Shown here one piece after another: positions 18,018 through 26,944 of a stretch of 57,091 nt of DNA. Origin of the DNA: an uncultured Bacilli bacterium (GTDB lineage: Bacteria; Bacillota_I; Bacilli_A; RF39; UBA660); contig CAKOHV010000009.1 in assembly GCA_934086145.1 (NCBI GenBank), positions 1-57,091 on the forward strand. The letters run 5' to 3'. The notes beneath the pieces were generated by a model. The model had not been told where the DNA came from. It worked only from the letters and a program-made list of their open reading frames with translations, and made no database searches. Position numbers and translations under genes: made by a program. Each line of letters starts with the position of its first letter. Positions within the stretch are counted from its first letter, which is position 1.

Positions 18018-19640
18018 ATGAATATTAAAAATTTAACAATGACATTTGGCACACAAGAAATATTTAATGATGTTACGTTGCAAATTAAAGATAAAGAAAA
18101 AGTTGGAATTATTGGAGTTAATGGGGCTGGTAAATCAACGTTTTTCAAATTAATACTAGGGACTTTACAACCTGATAGCGGAAAAATAATTTTAAAACCA
18201 GGAACCAGAATTGGTTTCTTACCACAAGTTATAAGTGATGAAGTACCTAGTATGGACATTTCAGTTTTTGATTTTTTACTTGAAGGAAGACCAATAAAGA
18301 AACTAGAAAAGGAACTATCAGATTTATATACTCAGGCTAGTATTGAAACTGATGAAAAGCAAATAAAGTACTTAATGAAAAGAATTGGGAAAACACAAGA
18401 AAAATTGGAATATTACGATGTCTATAATTGTGAGAACATTTTACTAAAAATAGTAACAGGGATGAATATTGATAGTGATTTACTAGACTTGAAATTATCA
18501 GCTTTATCAGGAGGACAAAAAAGTAAAATTGCTTTTGCTCGCCTACTCTATTCAAATCCCGAAATCATCTTACTTGATGAACCTACTAACCATTTGGATA
18601 TTGATAGTAAAAATTATATCATTGATTATTTAAAGAATTATAATGGAACTATTTTAGTAATCAGTCATGATATAGAGTTCTTAGACCAAATAACAACGCA
18701 AACCCTTTATGTGGATAAAACAACGCATCAAATGGAACTTTATCCGGGAAATTATGAAAAATACATGAAAATAAGGAATGAAAGATTAAAGACCCAAGAA
18801 AGAATTTATGAAAAACAAGTTAAAGAAGAAGAAAAACTAAAAAATATTATAAATAAATATATAAGAGGAAATGAAAAGAAAGCCAAAATTGCTAAAGACC
18901 GTCAAAAGAAATTAGCAAAATTAGAAGAAAATAAAGTTACGTTAGAACAAAAGAAAAAATACACAAGGTTTAAAATGGAAATAAATCATCCATCAGGAAT
19001 AATACCTTTAAAAGTCGAAAATTTAAAATTTGGGTATGCGGAAAATCATTTTTTGTTTGAAAACTTAACGTTTGACTTGGAACGTGGAGAAAAGTTTTTA
19101 ATTGTTGGAGAAAATGGAGTTGGAAAATCAACCTTATTAAAATTAATTATTGGTCAATTAAAGCAAAATGAAGGAAAAATCATGGTAAATGATAAGTGTG
19201 AAATTGGATACTATGCTCAGGAACATGAGAGTTTACGAAATGATCAAACTATTCTAGAAAACTTTAGCGAATTTAATCTAAGTATTAACAAATTAAGATC
19301 TTTTTTAGGAAGCTTTTTATTCCATGGCGATGATGTTTATAAGAAAATATCTTATCTTTCACCTGGTGAACGAAGTCGTATTGCTTTAGCCAAACTGGCA
19401 CTTTCAGGAGCAAACTTTTTAATCTTGGACGAACCAACAAACCATTTAGATCCGGAGACACAAAAAATTATTGCTGAAACATTTAAGGAATATGATGGAA
19501 CAATGTTGGTGGTTTCCCATAACATTGAGTTTGTAAATAACTTAGGAATCGAGCGAATGCTAATGTTACCAAGTGGGGAAATCAAATACTATGATGCAAA
19601 TATTGTTATGTACTATCATAATTTGAATAATAAAAAATAA
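18018..19640 (+). CDS. ABC-F family ATPase
   Basis: A soluble protein with two ATP-binding cassettes and no membrane segments, 540 residues, the standard ABC-F size. First cassette: Walker A GVNGAGKST near residue 33, signature LSGGQKSKIA, Walker B ILLDEPTNHLD. Between the cassettes lies a charged helical linker (EEKLKNIINKYIRGNEKKAK). Second cassette: GENGVGKST, LSPGERSRIA, LILDEPTNHLD. Members of this family bind the ribosomal E site and rescue stalled or antibiotic-bound ribosomes or adjust elongation; whether this one gives resistance cannot be told. The ATG follows GAAGTGAT. Confidence 0.95.
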   Translation: MNIKNLTMTFGTQEIFNDVTLQIKDKEKVGIIGVNGAGKSTFFKLILGTLQPDSGKIILKPGTRIGFLPQVISDEVPSMDISVFDFLLEGRPIKKLEKELSDLYTQASIETDEKQIKYLMKRIGKTQEKLEYYDVYNCENILLKIVTGMNIDSDLLDLKLSALSGGQKSKIAFARLLYSNPEIILLDEPTNHLDIDSKNYIIDYLKNYNGTILVISHDIEFLDQITTQTLYVDKTTHQMELYPGNYEKYMKIRNERLKTQERIYEKQVKEEEKLKNIINKYIRGNEKKAKIAKDRQKKLAKLEENKVTLEQKKKYTRFKMEINHPSGIIPLKVENLKFGYAENHFLFENLTFDLERGEKFLIVGENGVGKSTLLKLIIGQLKQNEGKIMVNDKCEIGYYAQEHESLRNDQTILENFSEFNLSINKLRSFLGSFLFHGDDVYKKISYLSPGERSRIALAKLALSGANFLILDEPTNHLDPETQKIIAETFKEYDGTMLVVSHNIEFVNNLGIERMLMLPSGEIKYYDANIVMYYHNLNNKK

Positions 19641-19665
19641 GAAAAGGAAAAGAAGTTGGTATTTT

Positions 19666-20544
19666 ATGAAAAACAAGTCTAAATCCCCTATTATTTCAAT
19701 TATTTGGGAATATCTTATGATTAGTATAGGTGCAGCTTTAGCGGCTTTAGCTTTGGAAACTATCTTAGTACCAAATTCAATTTTAGATGGTGGTGTTACC
19801 GGAATAGGTATTATCTTAAATTTACTACTAAAATGGAAATTAAGTATCTGTATTTTTTTAATAAATATCCCTTTTATTTATATTGGTTTCAAAAATTTAG
19901 GTTGGAAATTTTTAGCTAAAGCTATTTATAGTATTATTCTATATGCTATTTTGTTAGAAATATTCCATTCCCTAAGTCCAATTACCGATAATAAGTTATT
20001 AGCAACAATCTATGGAAGTTTACTATTAGGAATTGGAGTGGGACTTGTTATAAAATTTGGTGGTTGTTTAGATGGAACAGAATCTTTAGGAATCGTTATA
20101 AGTAAGAATACTAATTTTTCGGTTGGACAATTTGTGCTGGGATGTAATGCGATTATTTTTACTATTGCTGGTTTCTTCTTTGGAATTGACCGCTCTTTAT
20201 ACTCTTTACTCGCCTATTTTATTACTAGTAAGATTGTTGACGAAGTAAGTGAGGGCTTAGAAAAAGCCAAGGCCGCCATGATTATCACCGATGATGGGAA
20301 TAAAATGGCTCAACAAATTTATAATAAAATTGGGAGAACTGTAACTATCTTAGAAGGAAACGGTCTAATATCCGGAGAAAAAATGGTATTGTATTGCGTT
20401 TTAACTAGAATTGAAATTCCTCAATTAAAAAGAATTGTAACAGAAGAAGATCAATCAGCTTTTGTTACTATTACGGATGTTTCAGAAATAATAGGAACAC
20501 ATATAAAGTCTAATAAAAAATTAAGAAATAAAAACGAAACTTAG
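19666..20544 (+). CDS. YitT family membrane protein (DUF161 + DUF2179)
   Basis: The 292-residue product has about five or six TM helices in its first 200 residues, including the typical ILDGGVTGIGIIL and GGCLDGTESLGIVISK. A C-terminal soluble DUF2179 domain (KAAMIITDDG...GRTVTILEGNGLIS...VTITDVSEIIG) follows. The family is widespread in Bacillota but its transported substrate is unknown. It follows the ABC-F gene by 25 bases, with AAAAGGAAAAGAAG upstream of the ATG, so the two may be co-transcribed. Confidence 0.92.
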   Translation: MKNKSKSPIISIIWEYLMISIGAALAALALETILVPNSILDGGVTGIGIILNLLLKWKLSICIFLINIPFIYIGFKNLGWKFLAKAIYSIILYAILLEIFHSLSPITDNKLLATIYGSLLLGIGVGLVIKFGGCLDGTESLGIVISKNTNFSVGQFVLGCNAIIFTIAGFFFGIDRSLYSLLAYFITSKIVDEVSEGLEKAKAAMIITDDGNKMAQQIYNKIGRTVTILEGNGLISGEKMVLYCVLTRIEIPQLKRIVTEEDQSAFVTITDVSEIIGTHIKSNKKLRNKNET

Positions 20545-20550
20545 TAAATT

Positions 20551-20570
20551 AGACATAATTGTGTCTTTTT
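20551..20570 (+). terminator. Short intrinsic terminator after the YitT gene
   Basis: AGACA / TGTCT stem with a six-base loop and a T-run directly after the stop codon. Confidence 0.5.
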
Positions 20571-20626
20571 ATTTGTAAAATCAAAAATATTTAAGTAAAA
20601 TATAATATATGGTAGAAGGTGTATTT

Positions 20627-21196
20627 ATGTATAATAGTGTCGAGGAAGCTATCCATTTTATGGTAAAAGCTAACAAGGGACAGAAAAGAAAAAATGAAAA
20701 TATTGATAAATCATTTCATTCAATGTCAGTGGGAATGATGATTAAAAATACGACAAAGTCTGATGATGTAGTCGTAGCAGCAATTTTACATGATATTATA
20801 AAAGATACAGAATATGGTTATGAAGATATAGAGGAAAAATTCGGAACATTGGTTGCAGATATGGTATCTGACCTATCTGAAGATATGGGACTTCCTAAAT
20901 GGATTGATAGAAAAAAAGACTATTTAAAAAGGATTAGAAATAATGGCGATATTAATGTGGTAAATATAATGGTTGCCGACAAGTTACATAACTTACTATC
21001 AGACTATGAATTATTTACAAAAGTTGACGATAAAGTATGGAAATACTCAAAGGCTAATAAAATAGAAAACGCTTGGTTTTATAAAGAATGCTATAATATT
21101 GCTAAGAAAAAGAAAGCTAATGCTACATTATTGAGACGTTACAAAGAAATTTTAGAAATATATTTTGGTGAAATAGATGAAGAAGACGAAGATTAA
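20627..21196 (+). CDS. HD-domain hydrolase resembling small alarmone (ppGpp) hydrolases
   Basis: The 189-residue product has an HD metal site: H of KSFHSMSVGMMI, then AAILHDIIKDTEYGYEDIEEKF, and later MVADKLHNLLSDY. This is the pattern of RelA/SpoT-type hydrolase domains and of stand-alone MESH1-like enzymes. It would remove pyrophosphate from (p)ppGpp, though another nucleotide substrate is possible. I chose the ATG at 20627, since AGAAGGTG is correctly spaced before it; the ORF can be extended six codons upstream. Its last 20 bases overlap the PAP2 gene, implying coupled translation. Confidence 0.8.
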   Translation: MYNSVEEAIHFMVKANKGQKRKNENIDKSFHSMSVGMMIKNTTKSDDVVVAAILHDIIKDTEYGYEDIEEKFGTLVADMVSDLSEDMGLPKWIDRKKDYLKRIRNNGDINVVNIMVADKLHNLLSDYELFTKVDDKVWKYSKANKIENAWFYKECYNIAKKKKANATLLRRYKEILEIYFGEIDEEDED

Positions 21197-21803
21197 AAAG
21201 CGATTATTACAAGCAACTTTTATAGTTAGTTTATTAACTTTTTTTACAATGGCCTATTTATTAATTAATAATAAAACAGCATTAATTGATAACAAAGGAT
21301 ATGCTTTGGCTACTTGGGGAAAAAATGATAATATTACTAATGTTTTTAAATTTTTATCCTCTTTATGTAGTGTATATTTTATTATTTTCGTTTGTGCTTT
21401 ATCATTCTTATTCTTTAAAAACAAAAACATCTCGTGGCTAATTCTTTTTAACGTTGCCTTATGTCTATTATTAAATCAGTTTTGTAAACATCTTTTCTTA
21501 AGAAGCAGACCACTTGATATAAATTTGATTGTGGAAAAAGGCTATAGTTTCCCTTCGGGACATTCGATGGTTAGCTTAGCTTTTTATGGTTTATTTATTT
21601 ATATAGTTTACAAAAAAGATTTAAATAAAGTTGTAAAATTTTTGATAATTACAATGTTAACTATTTTGATATTATTAATTGGCATAAGTAGAATTTACTT
21701 AGGGGTCCATTATACAAGTGATGTTATTGCTGGTTTTAGTCTATCCTTAGCTTACCTAATTATGTATATTAAATTTATATATGTTAAAAATGTAATCAAG
21801 TAA
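21177..21803 (+). CDS. PAP2-family membrane phosphatase
   Basis: The 208-residue product has about six TM helices and the three PAP2 motifs: KHLFLRSRP, PSGHSM and SRIYLGVHYTSDVIAG. These define phosphatidic-acid phosphatase / undecaprenyl-diphosphate phosphatase-like enzymes acting at the outer leaflet. It may therefore recycle the lipid carrier for envelope synthesis; the true lipid substrate is not evident. It starts inside the end of the HD-hydrolase gene and ends at a clear terminator. Confidence 0.93.
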   Translation: MKKTKIKKRLLQATFIVSLLTFFTMAYLLINNKTALIDNKGYALATWGKNDNITNVFKFLSSLCSVYFIIFVCALSFLFFKNKNISWLILFNVALCLLLNQFCKHLFLRSRPLDINLIVEKGYSFPSGHSMVSLAFYGLFIYIVYKKDLNKVVKFLIITMLTILILLIGISRIYLGVHYTSDVIAGFSLSLAYLIMYIKFIYVKNVIK

Positions 21804-21838
21804 AAAATTGTATCTTTTAAAGATACAATTTTTTTGTT
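21803..21838 (+). terminator. Intrinsic terminator after PAP2 gene
   Basis: AAAAAATTGTATCTTT / AAAGATACAATTTTTTT hairpin with a T-run; it can act on both strands between the convergent PAP2 and dehydrogenase genes. Confidence 0.85.
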
Positions 21839-21844
21839 TAAGGA

Positions 21845-22918
21845 TTATTTTAAATAAGTTTCTAGGCTATTGCGACGATATGATGGAGATGGCATTTGAC
21901 TAGTAGGAACGAAACCAGGTTCGGCATTAATAACATCCGGAATACGGTTTACAACATCGGCACAAGTTAACTCGACAGTTGCCGGTTGTTTTACAGTAAT
22001 GGTTGTCTCAGGTTCACCAATGACAGTCCATTCATTAGTATCTACTTCATCTTTAGAATACACTTTACCAATACATTCTGCTTCTAAGATTATTCCCTCT
22101 TCTGTTTCAGCCGTTACAACAGCACTCATGCCAGTAGCGTCGCCGGCTTTGATAGTCATATCTAAAGTACTAGATTTTAAATCTTCTGTAGAGGTTTGAG
22201 GAACACATTTTTGGGAAGTTCTTTTAATATGTAAACCTAATTTATCAGCTAACCATCCGACAGTATTCCACATGTATGAAGGTGCATATTCGCCAGAATC
22301 AATTATTTTTTGACGTTCTTCATCAGACATTCGGTCAACAGAAGCTATTTCACGATCAAATTCTTCTAAGGTTAAACCAGCACCATGAGCTTTAGCTAGA
22401 GCAATTCCATAATCTTCAACATTATAAGAAGATGATCCTTTTATTTTAACTATTCGATGAGTTGTACCCGCTATAGTAGAAATCAAATTACCCCAGAAGA
22501 CATCTTGATATCCACAGCCGGTAACTGTACATTCATTAGCTTTGGCTAACACATCGATTTCACGCCATAAATTTGGGTTTGAATTTTCAGAAAAGAAAGC
22601 TTCCTCACATGTTGTAATAACATTGACCCCATTTTTAACACAAGTTCTAATTTCATTTCTTAAATCTTTTAATAAACTCATTGTAGTAATAATGGCAATA
22701 TCAGGTTTTGTTTCCTTAATAACTTCATCTAACTCAGCAAGGTCCTTAATAGTAACATTTTTGTTGTCACTTTCCATTACTTTAGAAATGTCAAGCCCGA
22801 TTACCTTTTTACTTATGTCTACGGCTCCCACGATTGTAGCACCATGTTCATATACATAACGCATTGTATATTTACTCATTTTACCACATCCAACTTGTAA
22901 TACTTTTATTTTATCCAT
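21845..22918 (-). CDS. NAD(P)-dependent amine dehydrogenase of the DapB / 2,4-diaminopentanoate dehydrogenase type
   Basis: The 357-residue product starts with a Rossmann fold (KVLQVGCGKMSKYTMRYV, then a beta strand ATIVGAVD). The catalytic part contains VITTCEEAFF, TVTGCGYQDVFWGNL and an Asp/Glu-rich C-terminal domain. The whole looks like proteins annotated dihydrodipicolinate reductase N-terminal-domain proteins, to which 2,4-diaminopentanoate dehydrogenase of ornithine fermentation belongs. No other ornithine or lysine genes are nearby, so the substrate is left open. The ATG follows TAGGAGAGATATT. Monocistronic on the minus strand, convergent with PAP2. Confidence 0.7.
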   Translation of the reverse strand: MDKIKVLQVGCGKMSKYTMRYVYEHGATIVGAVDISKKVIGLDISKVMESDNKNVTIKDLAELDEVIKETKPDIAIITTMSLLKDLRNEIRTCVKNGVNVITTCEEAFFSENSNPNLWREIDVLAKANECTVTGCGYQDVFWGNLISTIAGTTHRIVKIKGSSSYNVEDYGIALAKAHGAGLTLEEFDREIASVDRMSDEERQKIIDSGEYAPSYMWNTVGWLADKLGLHIKRTSQKCVPQTSTEDLKSSTLDMTIKAGDATGMSAVVTAETEEGIILEAECIGKVYSKDEVDTNEWTVIGEPETTITVKQPATVELTCADVVNRIPDVINAEPGFVPTSQMPSPSYRRNSLETYLK

Positions 22919-22996
22919 AATATCTCTCCTATCTTTAAATATATTATAGCAAACTATTTAAAACATATTTATATAATTTAATAATACTTTACAATG

Positions 22997-23018
22997 TAAA
23001 AAGACACTAATTAGTGTC
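22997..23018 (-). terminator. Terminator overlapping the end of the AAA+ gene
   Basis: On the minus strand GACACTAATTAGTGTC, a perfect palindrome, is followed by TTTTT. The stop codon lies in the stem. Confidence 0.7.
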
Positions 23019-24230
23019 AGTTAAATCAACATTTTCTTCCGCAATCAAGTCAGAAAAATCAATTTTAAATTTTTCGATAGATTTCTTCTTAGCATCTTCA
23101 TATATGTTACGAGCATTGCATACTGCCTTGTAGATATGTTTAATATGGCAAACATTTTCATTATCAAATAAGGCATACGTAAAGGCATTAGATAAAATAG
23201 TTAAACAAATATCGGGATAACGAGATGAAATTTCGTAAACTCTTTTGTATTCGTCCGTCATATCAACAATAAAACGCATTATTCTTTCGATAACGTAACT
23301 AGTATATTCAAAGTGAACTCCGGTCTTAGCTTCTATTTTAGGATAAGTTCCCATTAATATTTTGACGCAAGTTTCTTGGTCAGCTTCAGCAACGTCAATT
23401 TTTTGAAAACGTCTTAAGAATGCACGATCTTTAAGGATATATGATTCATATTCTTCGTCAGTTGTTGCACCAATCATTTTTATTTCACCACGGTCTAGAC
23501 CAGCTTTAAACATATTGGCGAAATCAATTCCTGATTCTCCGCCATTTTTATTAACTAAAACGTGTGTTTCATCTAAAAAGACAATTGTTTTAGGTTTACT
23601 TGCTAATTCTTTAACTAGTAAATCAACTCTACTTTCTACTTGACCATTTGATTCTGTCTTTCCAAGAAGAGAGGTAACATTTAATTTATAAATTTTATAA
23701 CCTAGCAAGGCATTAGGTACTAAGTGTTTTTGAATACGATATGCGACACCTTCAACGATAGATGTTTTACCTACACCGGCTTTACCAACTAATAAGGCAC
23801 TTTTTTCTGGCGTTAATAATGTCATAATAACTTGTTTGATTTCTTCATCACGGCCAATTGAAGGATCGGTTATATATTTACGGGAAGTTAATTCTTGACC
23901 ATATCTTTCCAAAATACTGACAAATTGTTGATTTGAAGCCGATTGCTCGATGGGATCTTTAAAAGATTGACTAGAATTAATATTGGTTGTATCTAGTACT
24001 TCAATATCAGCTACTTTAGGATGGGCTTCTGGAGCTAAGCTAGATGAACTAAAATTAGGGTTTTCTAAATTGGGTCTATCATTTAAAATAGGATTTACTG
24101 TATTATTTTTAAATACTTCATTTTTACTAACGGGCTCATTAACTATATCAGGGAAATTGGTCACTCTTTTAGGACCACCTACTTGATAGCTAACACGACG
24201 TGGTTCTTTATTATTAAATACTTCATTCAT
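23007..24230 (-). CDS. Single-domain AAA+ ATPase resembling the first (D1) module of ClpA/ClpB
   Basis: The 407-residue product has an unstructured Asn/Pro/Ser-rich N-terminus of about 110 residues, then one AAA+ domain. Visible are TDPSIGRDEEIKQVIMTL, Walker A LLVGKAGVGKTSIVEG, Walker B IVFLDETHVLV (the usual Glu is present), sensor IGATTDEEYESYI and the arginine-finger region DRAFLRRFQKI. These match the D1 module of Clp unfoldases, but there is no ClpN domain, no D2 module and no ClpP-binding loop. It may be a stand-alone remodelling ATPase of unknown target. I chose the ATG at 24230, behind AAAAAGGTGATACAT. Its leader is back to back with tRNA-Asn. Confidence 0.82.
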   Translation of the reverse strand: MNEVFNNKEPRRVSYQVGGPKRVTNFPDIVNEPVSKNEVFKNNTVNPILNDRPNLENPNFSSSSLAPEAHPKVADIEVLDTTNINSSQSFKDPIEQSASNQQFVSILERYGQELTSRKYITDPSIGRDEEIKQVIMTLLTPEKSALLVGKAGVGKTSIVEGVAYRIQKHLVPNALLGYKIYKLNVTSLLGKTESNGQVESRVDLLVKELASKPKTIVFLDETHVLVNKNGGESGIDFANMFKAGLDRGEIKMIGATTDEEYESYILKDRAFLRRFQKIDVAEADQETCVKILMGTYPKIEAKTGVHFEYTSYVIERIMRFIVDMTDEYKRVYEISSRYPDICLTILSNAFTYALFDNENVCHIKHIYKAVCNARNIYEDAKKKSIEKFKIDFSDLIAEENVDLTDTN

Positions 24231-24363
24231 ATGTATCACCTTTTTAATTATATCATGTAACTGACCATAATTTAGGAAAAAAATAATTTTTTTGCATTTT
24301 TTGCAATTTTTTAAAAAAAAGTTATTGACAATATATAATAAAATGTTATAATTAAAGAGCAAT

Positions 24364-24439
24364 GCCTGATTAGCTCAGTCGGTAGAGCGCACGGCTGTTA
24401 ACCGTTAGGTCGTAGGTTCGAGTCCTACATCAGGCGCCA
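24364..24439 (+). tRNA. tRNA-Asn (anticodon GTT)
   Basis: A complete cloverleaf: acceptor GCCTGAT/ATCAGGC, D-arm GCTC...GAGC, anticodon stem ACGGC/ACCGT region around TGTTAAC (anticodon GTT), T-arm GTAGGTTCGAGTCCTAC, discriminator G and encoded CCA at 24437-24439. Confidence 0.97.
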
Positions 24440-24445
24440 TTGTTA

Positions 24446-24482
24446 ATATTAAAGTTCAAACTTATTGTTTGAGCTTTTTTTT
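24446..24482 (+). terminator. Terminator after tRNA-Asn
   Basis: AGTTCAAAC / GTTTGAGCTT stem with a TTATT loop and a run of eight T. Confidence 0.75.
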
Positions 24483-24495
24483 GTAAAAAAAATAA

Positions 24496-25023
24496 TTATA
24501 TTTCAAAATTCTTTAAAATATAACTATTATTAAATTCAGTCCTTAAGATATAAGCCTTAAGACTTATTACAGTATATTCATCAGTACTTAATTCTGAATT
24601 TTTTGAAACAGGTAAAGTGGCATTAAGATTAGGAATTTTAATATCGGCAATATAAAAATAATAATTTTCGACAATCTTCTTTTGATAAGTAACGTTTATT
24701 ACATCATAGTCACCCCAACTTCTCACCATTTCTAAAGGCAAATTTTCATCTGTTTTAATTCGATCAATTATTTCATCAAAATATTTTTTTACCAAGGATT
24801 TTTTGTCTAATTGTTTTAATTCCTCGCTTTCTTCATCAACTTCTTTTTTTTCTTCCTTTACTTCTTCAGAACTTTTAAATTCGCTCATAACCTTACTTAC
24901 TTCCTTTTTAACCGACTTATCAGATAAATCATGATAGTAATCTAAACCAGCTATGACAAGACAAAAGGAAGCTGCAATTAAGGAACCATAAATAATAAAA
25001 CTTTCTCTTTTCTTACTACTCAT
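24496..25023 (-). CDS. Single-pass membrane protein with an acidic coil, unknown function
   Basis: The 175-residue product has a basic N-terminus, one TM helix (about residues 11-28), a Glu/Lys-rich helix (KSSEEVKEEKKEVDEESEEL) that is probably a coiled coil, and a C-terminal alpha/beta domain of about 100 residues likely outside the cell. No family recognised. The ATG follows AGGTGATAAT. It is divergent from the 113-residue membrane protein, with about 75 bases between them. Confidence 0.7.
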   Translation of the reverse strand: MSSKKRESFIIYGSLIAASFCLVIAGLDYYHDLSDKSVKKEVSKVMSEFKSSEEVKEEKKEVDEESEELKQLDKKSLVKKYFDEIIDRIKTDENLPLEMVRSWGDYDVINVTYQKKIVENYYFYIADIKIPNLNATLPVSKNSELSTDEYTVISLKAYILRTEFNNSYILKNFEI

Positions 25024-25100
25024 ATTATCACCTATTTTTATTATATAACAATTCTAGTTATTTTTTAATAAATCTTTGATATAATAATGATGGTGATAAT

Positions 25101-25442
25101 ATGAAAGAATATATGAAGAAATATATTAATGAAACAGATGAATATATTAAACAAAAGGATCATAAAAATTTAGATAAATATATGGAAGAATTTTTAACTA
25201 AAGTTAAGTTTTTTCAACATGAAAGATTGATACATTTATTAGTTACTTTATTTTATGCTATCTTCTGCGTTATTTTTATGGTTTTGATAACTTTAAGTTG
25301 GATCTTTGCCCCTATTGCTCTAATTTTAATGATATTCTTAATATTCTACGTTTTTCACTATTTCTTTTTGGAAAATGCTGTTCAATATATGTATCAACAA
25401 TATGACGAATTAAAAAAATTAAACAACAAAAAAGCTGAATAG
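25101..25442 (+). CDS. Small membrane protein with two TM helices
   Basis: The 113-residue product has an amphipathic N-terminal helix rich in Lys/Glu/Tyr, two adjacent hydrophobic helices (about residues 47-67 and 71-92), and a short charged C-terminal coil. Both ends are predicted to be cytoplasmic. Family not recognised. The ATG directly follows GGTGATAAT. It is convergent with the LemA-like gene and shares its terminator. Confidence 0.7.
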   Translation: MKEYMKKYINETDEYIKQKDHKNLDKYMEEFLTKVKFFQHERLIHLLVTLFYAIFCVIFMVLITLSWIFAPIALILMIFLIFYVFHYFFLENAVQYMYQQYDELKKLNNKKAE

Positions 25443-25467
25443 ACATACTACTCTATTCAGTTTTTTT
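25435..25467. terminator. Bidirectional terminator shared by convergent stop codons
   Basis: CTGAATAG (25435-25442) pairs with CTATTCAG (25453-25460), followed by seven T. The TAG of the plus gene and the TGA of the minus gene are both in the stem. Confidence 0.85.
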
Positions 25468-26242
25468 GTTTTAAAGATGGCAAATCTTCATCAGTTAAAC
25501 TAGTTAAATTTTTACTTGGTTTTAAAATCACATCGCTGTGTTCCATAACAAATTCTTGTTGTTCTTCTTGAATAGTATTATCAGAGATAGTTTCGGTATT
25601 TTTTCTTTCTTGTTGATTTAAAGAAGTTATAAGATTGATTTCTGGTTCTTCTTCCTCAAAAACTTCGTACTCCTCTTCATAATTTTCACTTTTAGGAGGA
25701 TCAAAAATTACATAGTGATCCTTAAACCCAAATAATTTAGTTAAATATTGTAAAGGAAAGCCACCAGCCTTCTGATTATAGCGAAAAGCTAAAGTATTAT
25801 ATTCTTTCCTCGCTAAAGCAATACCGTTATCAAAAGATGATAAATCTTTCTCATTAAAAGTACCTAGTTCTTGAAGTCGCTTTAAAGATGGATATCTTTC
25901 TAAATCAACATTCTTATTTAACTTAAATTTATTAATTGCATTACTTGATTTAACAATATCATTTAAATCTTTAGATTCAGCCTTTTCAATTGTCAATAAA
26001 AGACGTGATATCTCCGTACTAATTTCATCTTCACGACCATATTCTTTCAAAATACTATCAGTCGTATCACGAGCTTCCGCTATTTTTTTACTTAAATAAG
26101 GTTCTAAAGTTTTAGAAAACTTAAGACTCAACTCATTCCTTTTATTAGACAAATCTTTAAATTGAATAACAATATAAGCTATCAAGCCAAAAGTTATAAT
26201 CAAAAACATATTACCAAAAATTAATTCAGATAAATTATCCAT
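25457..26242 (-). CDS. LemA-like membrane-anchored protein
   Basis: The 261-residue product has an N-terminal TM helix (about residues 9-27), a long helical domain, and the LemA-type stretch ARKEYNTLAFRYNQK followed by GGFPLQYLTKLFGFKD, close to the family pattern (ARNAYN...YN...FP...ia.lfgF). The C-terminus is an acidic disordered tail of about 70 residues (YEEEYEVFEEEEPE) not typical of LemA. LemA proteins are widespread but their function is poorly known. The ATG follows GGGTGACTAT. Confidence 0.72.
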   Translation of the reverse strand: MDNLSELIFGNMFLIITFGLIAYIVIQFKDLSNKRNELSLKFSKTLEPYLSKKIAEARDTTDSILKEYGREDEISTEISRLLLTIEKAESKDLNDIVKSSNAINKFKLNKNVDLERYPSLKRLQELGTFNEKDLSSFDNGIALARKEYNTLAFRYNQKAGGFPLQYLTKLFGFKDHYVIFDPPKSENYEEEYEVFEEEEPEINLITSLNQQERKNTETISDNTIQEEQQEFVMEHSDVILKPSKNLTSLTDEDLPSLKQKN

Positions 26243-26287
26243 ATAGTCACCCTTTATTCTAAATAAATTATACCATAATTGATTATT

Positions 26288-26944
26288 TTATAAAGAGTCT
26301 ATATCAAATATTTTTTTAAATAAAGGTGGATACTTAACAACAAATTTATAAGTTTTTTTATTATCTTCATACTCAAGATAATAAGCATGAAGACCTAACC
26401 TTTTTATTGGATCAGTTTGACTATGATATTTTTTATCCCCAATAATAGGATGACCTATATCACTCAATTGAACTCTTATTTGATTACGACGACCAGTTTT
26501 AATATTTACTCTTAGTAAAGAATATTTATTATTGCTAGCAATTACTTCGTATTCAGTAATAGCTAAATGGCCCCTTTTCTTGTCCTTAGTTGAATAAACT
26601 TCCAAAGTTTTAGTTTCCACCAAGTAAGATTTTAATATACCTTTTTTTTCTTTAAAAGTTCCTTCGACAATAGCATAATATTCTCTTTTAACATGAGACC
26701 AATTATTTTGTAAAAAGTACTTCTTATTTTCATTTTTAGCAAAAATAACTAAACCAGAAGTATCTTTATCAAGACGATGAACAATAAAAACTTTATTTTT
26801 AGGATATTGTTTTTTTACATATTCACTTGCTTCGTGGTATAAAGTTCTTTCCTTCTCTTTAGATGTAGCAATAGTTAATTTTTTAGCTTCTTTATCGACA
26901 ACTAAGATTTCCTTATCTTCGTAAACGATATTCATTTTTTTCAT
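26288..26944 (-). CDS. RluA/RluD-family pseudouridine synthase
   Basis: The 218-residue enzyme isomerises specific uridines of rRNA or tRNA. The catalytic motif HRLDKDTSGLVIFAK (Asp nucleophile) and the C-terminal motifs INIKTGRRNQIRVQL and GHPIIGDKKYH are present. It lacks an N-terminal S4 domain, so it is a minimal form. The target site cannot be told. I chose the ATG at 26944, which has AAAGGAATGATC upstream; this makes it overlap the YibE/F gene by about 30 bases, consistent with one operon (YibE/F, YibE/F, pseudouridine synthase). Confidence 0.93.
   Translation of the reverse strand: MKKMNIVYEDKEILVVDKEAKKLTIATSKEKERTLYHEASEYVKKQYPKNKVFIVHRLDKDTSGLVIFAKNENKKYFLQNNWSHVKREYYAIVEGTFKEKKGILKSYLVETKTLEVYSTKDKKRGHLAITEYEVIASNNKYSLLRVNIKTGRRNQIRVQLSDIGHPIIGDKKYHSQTDPIKRLGLHAYYLEYEDNKKTYKFVVKYPPLFKKIFDIDSL

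Noticed and set aside
22542..22859. A 105-codon plus-strand ORF opposite the DapB-like dehydrogenase
   Set aside because: It is the mirror of a conserved gene, has no ribosome binding site and a shadow-like composition.
24231..24362. A 44-codon N-terminal extension of the AAA+ protein
   Set aside because: It runs through the intergenic A/T-rich promoter region up to tRNA-Asn and is Lys/Phe/Asn-rich; the ATG at 24230 has a clear AAGGTGAT site.
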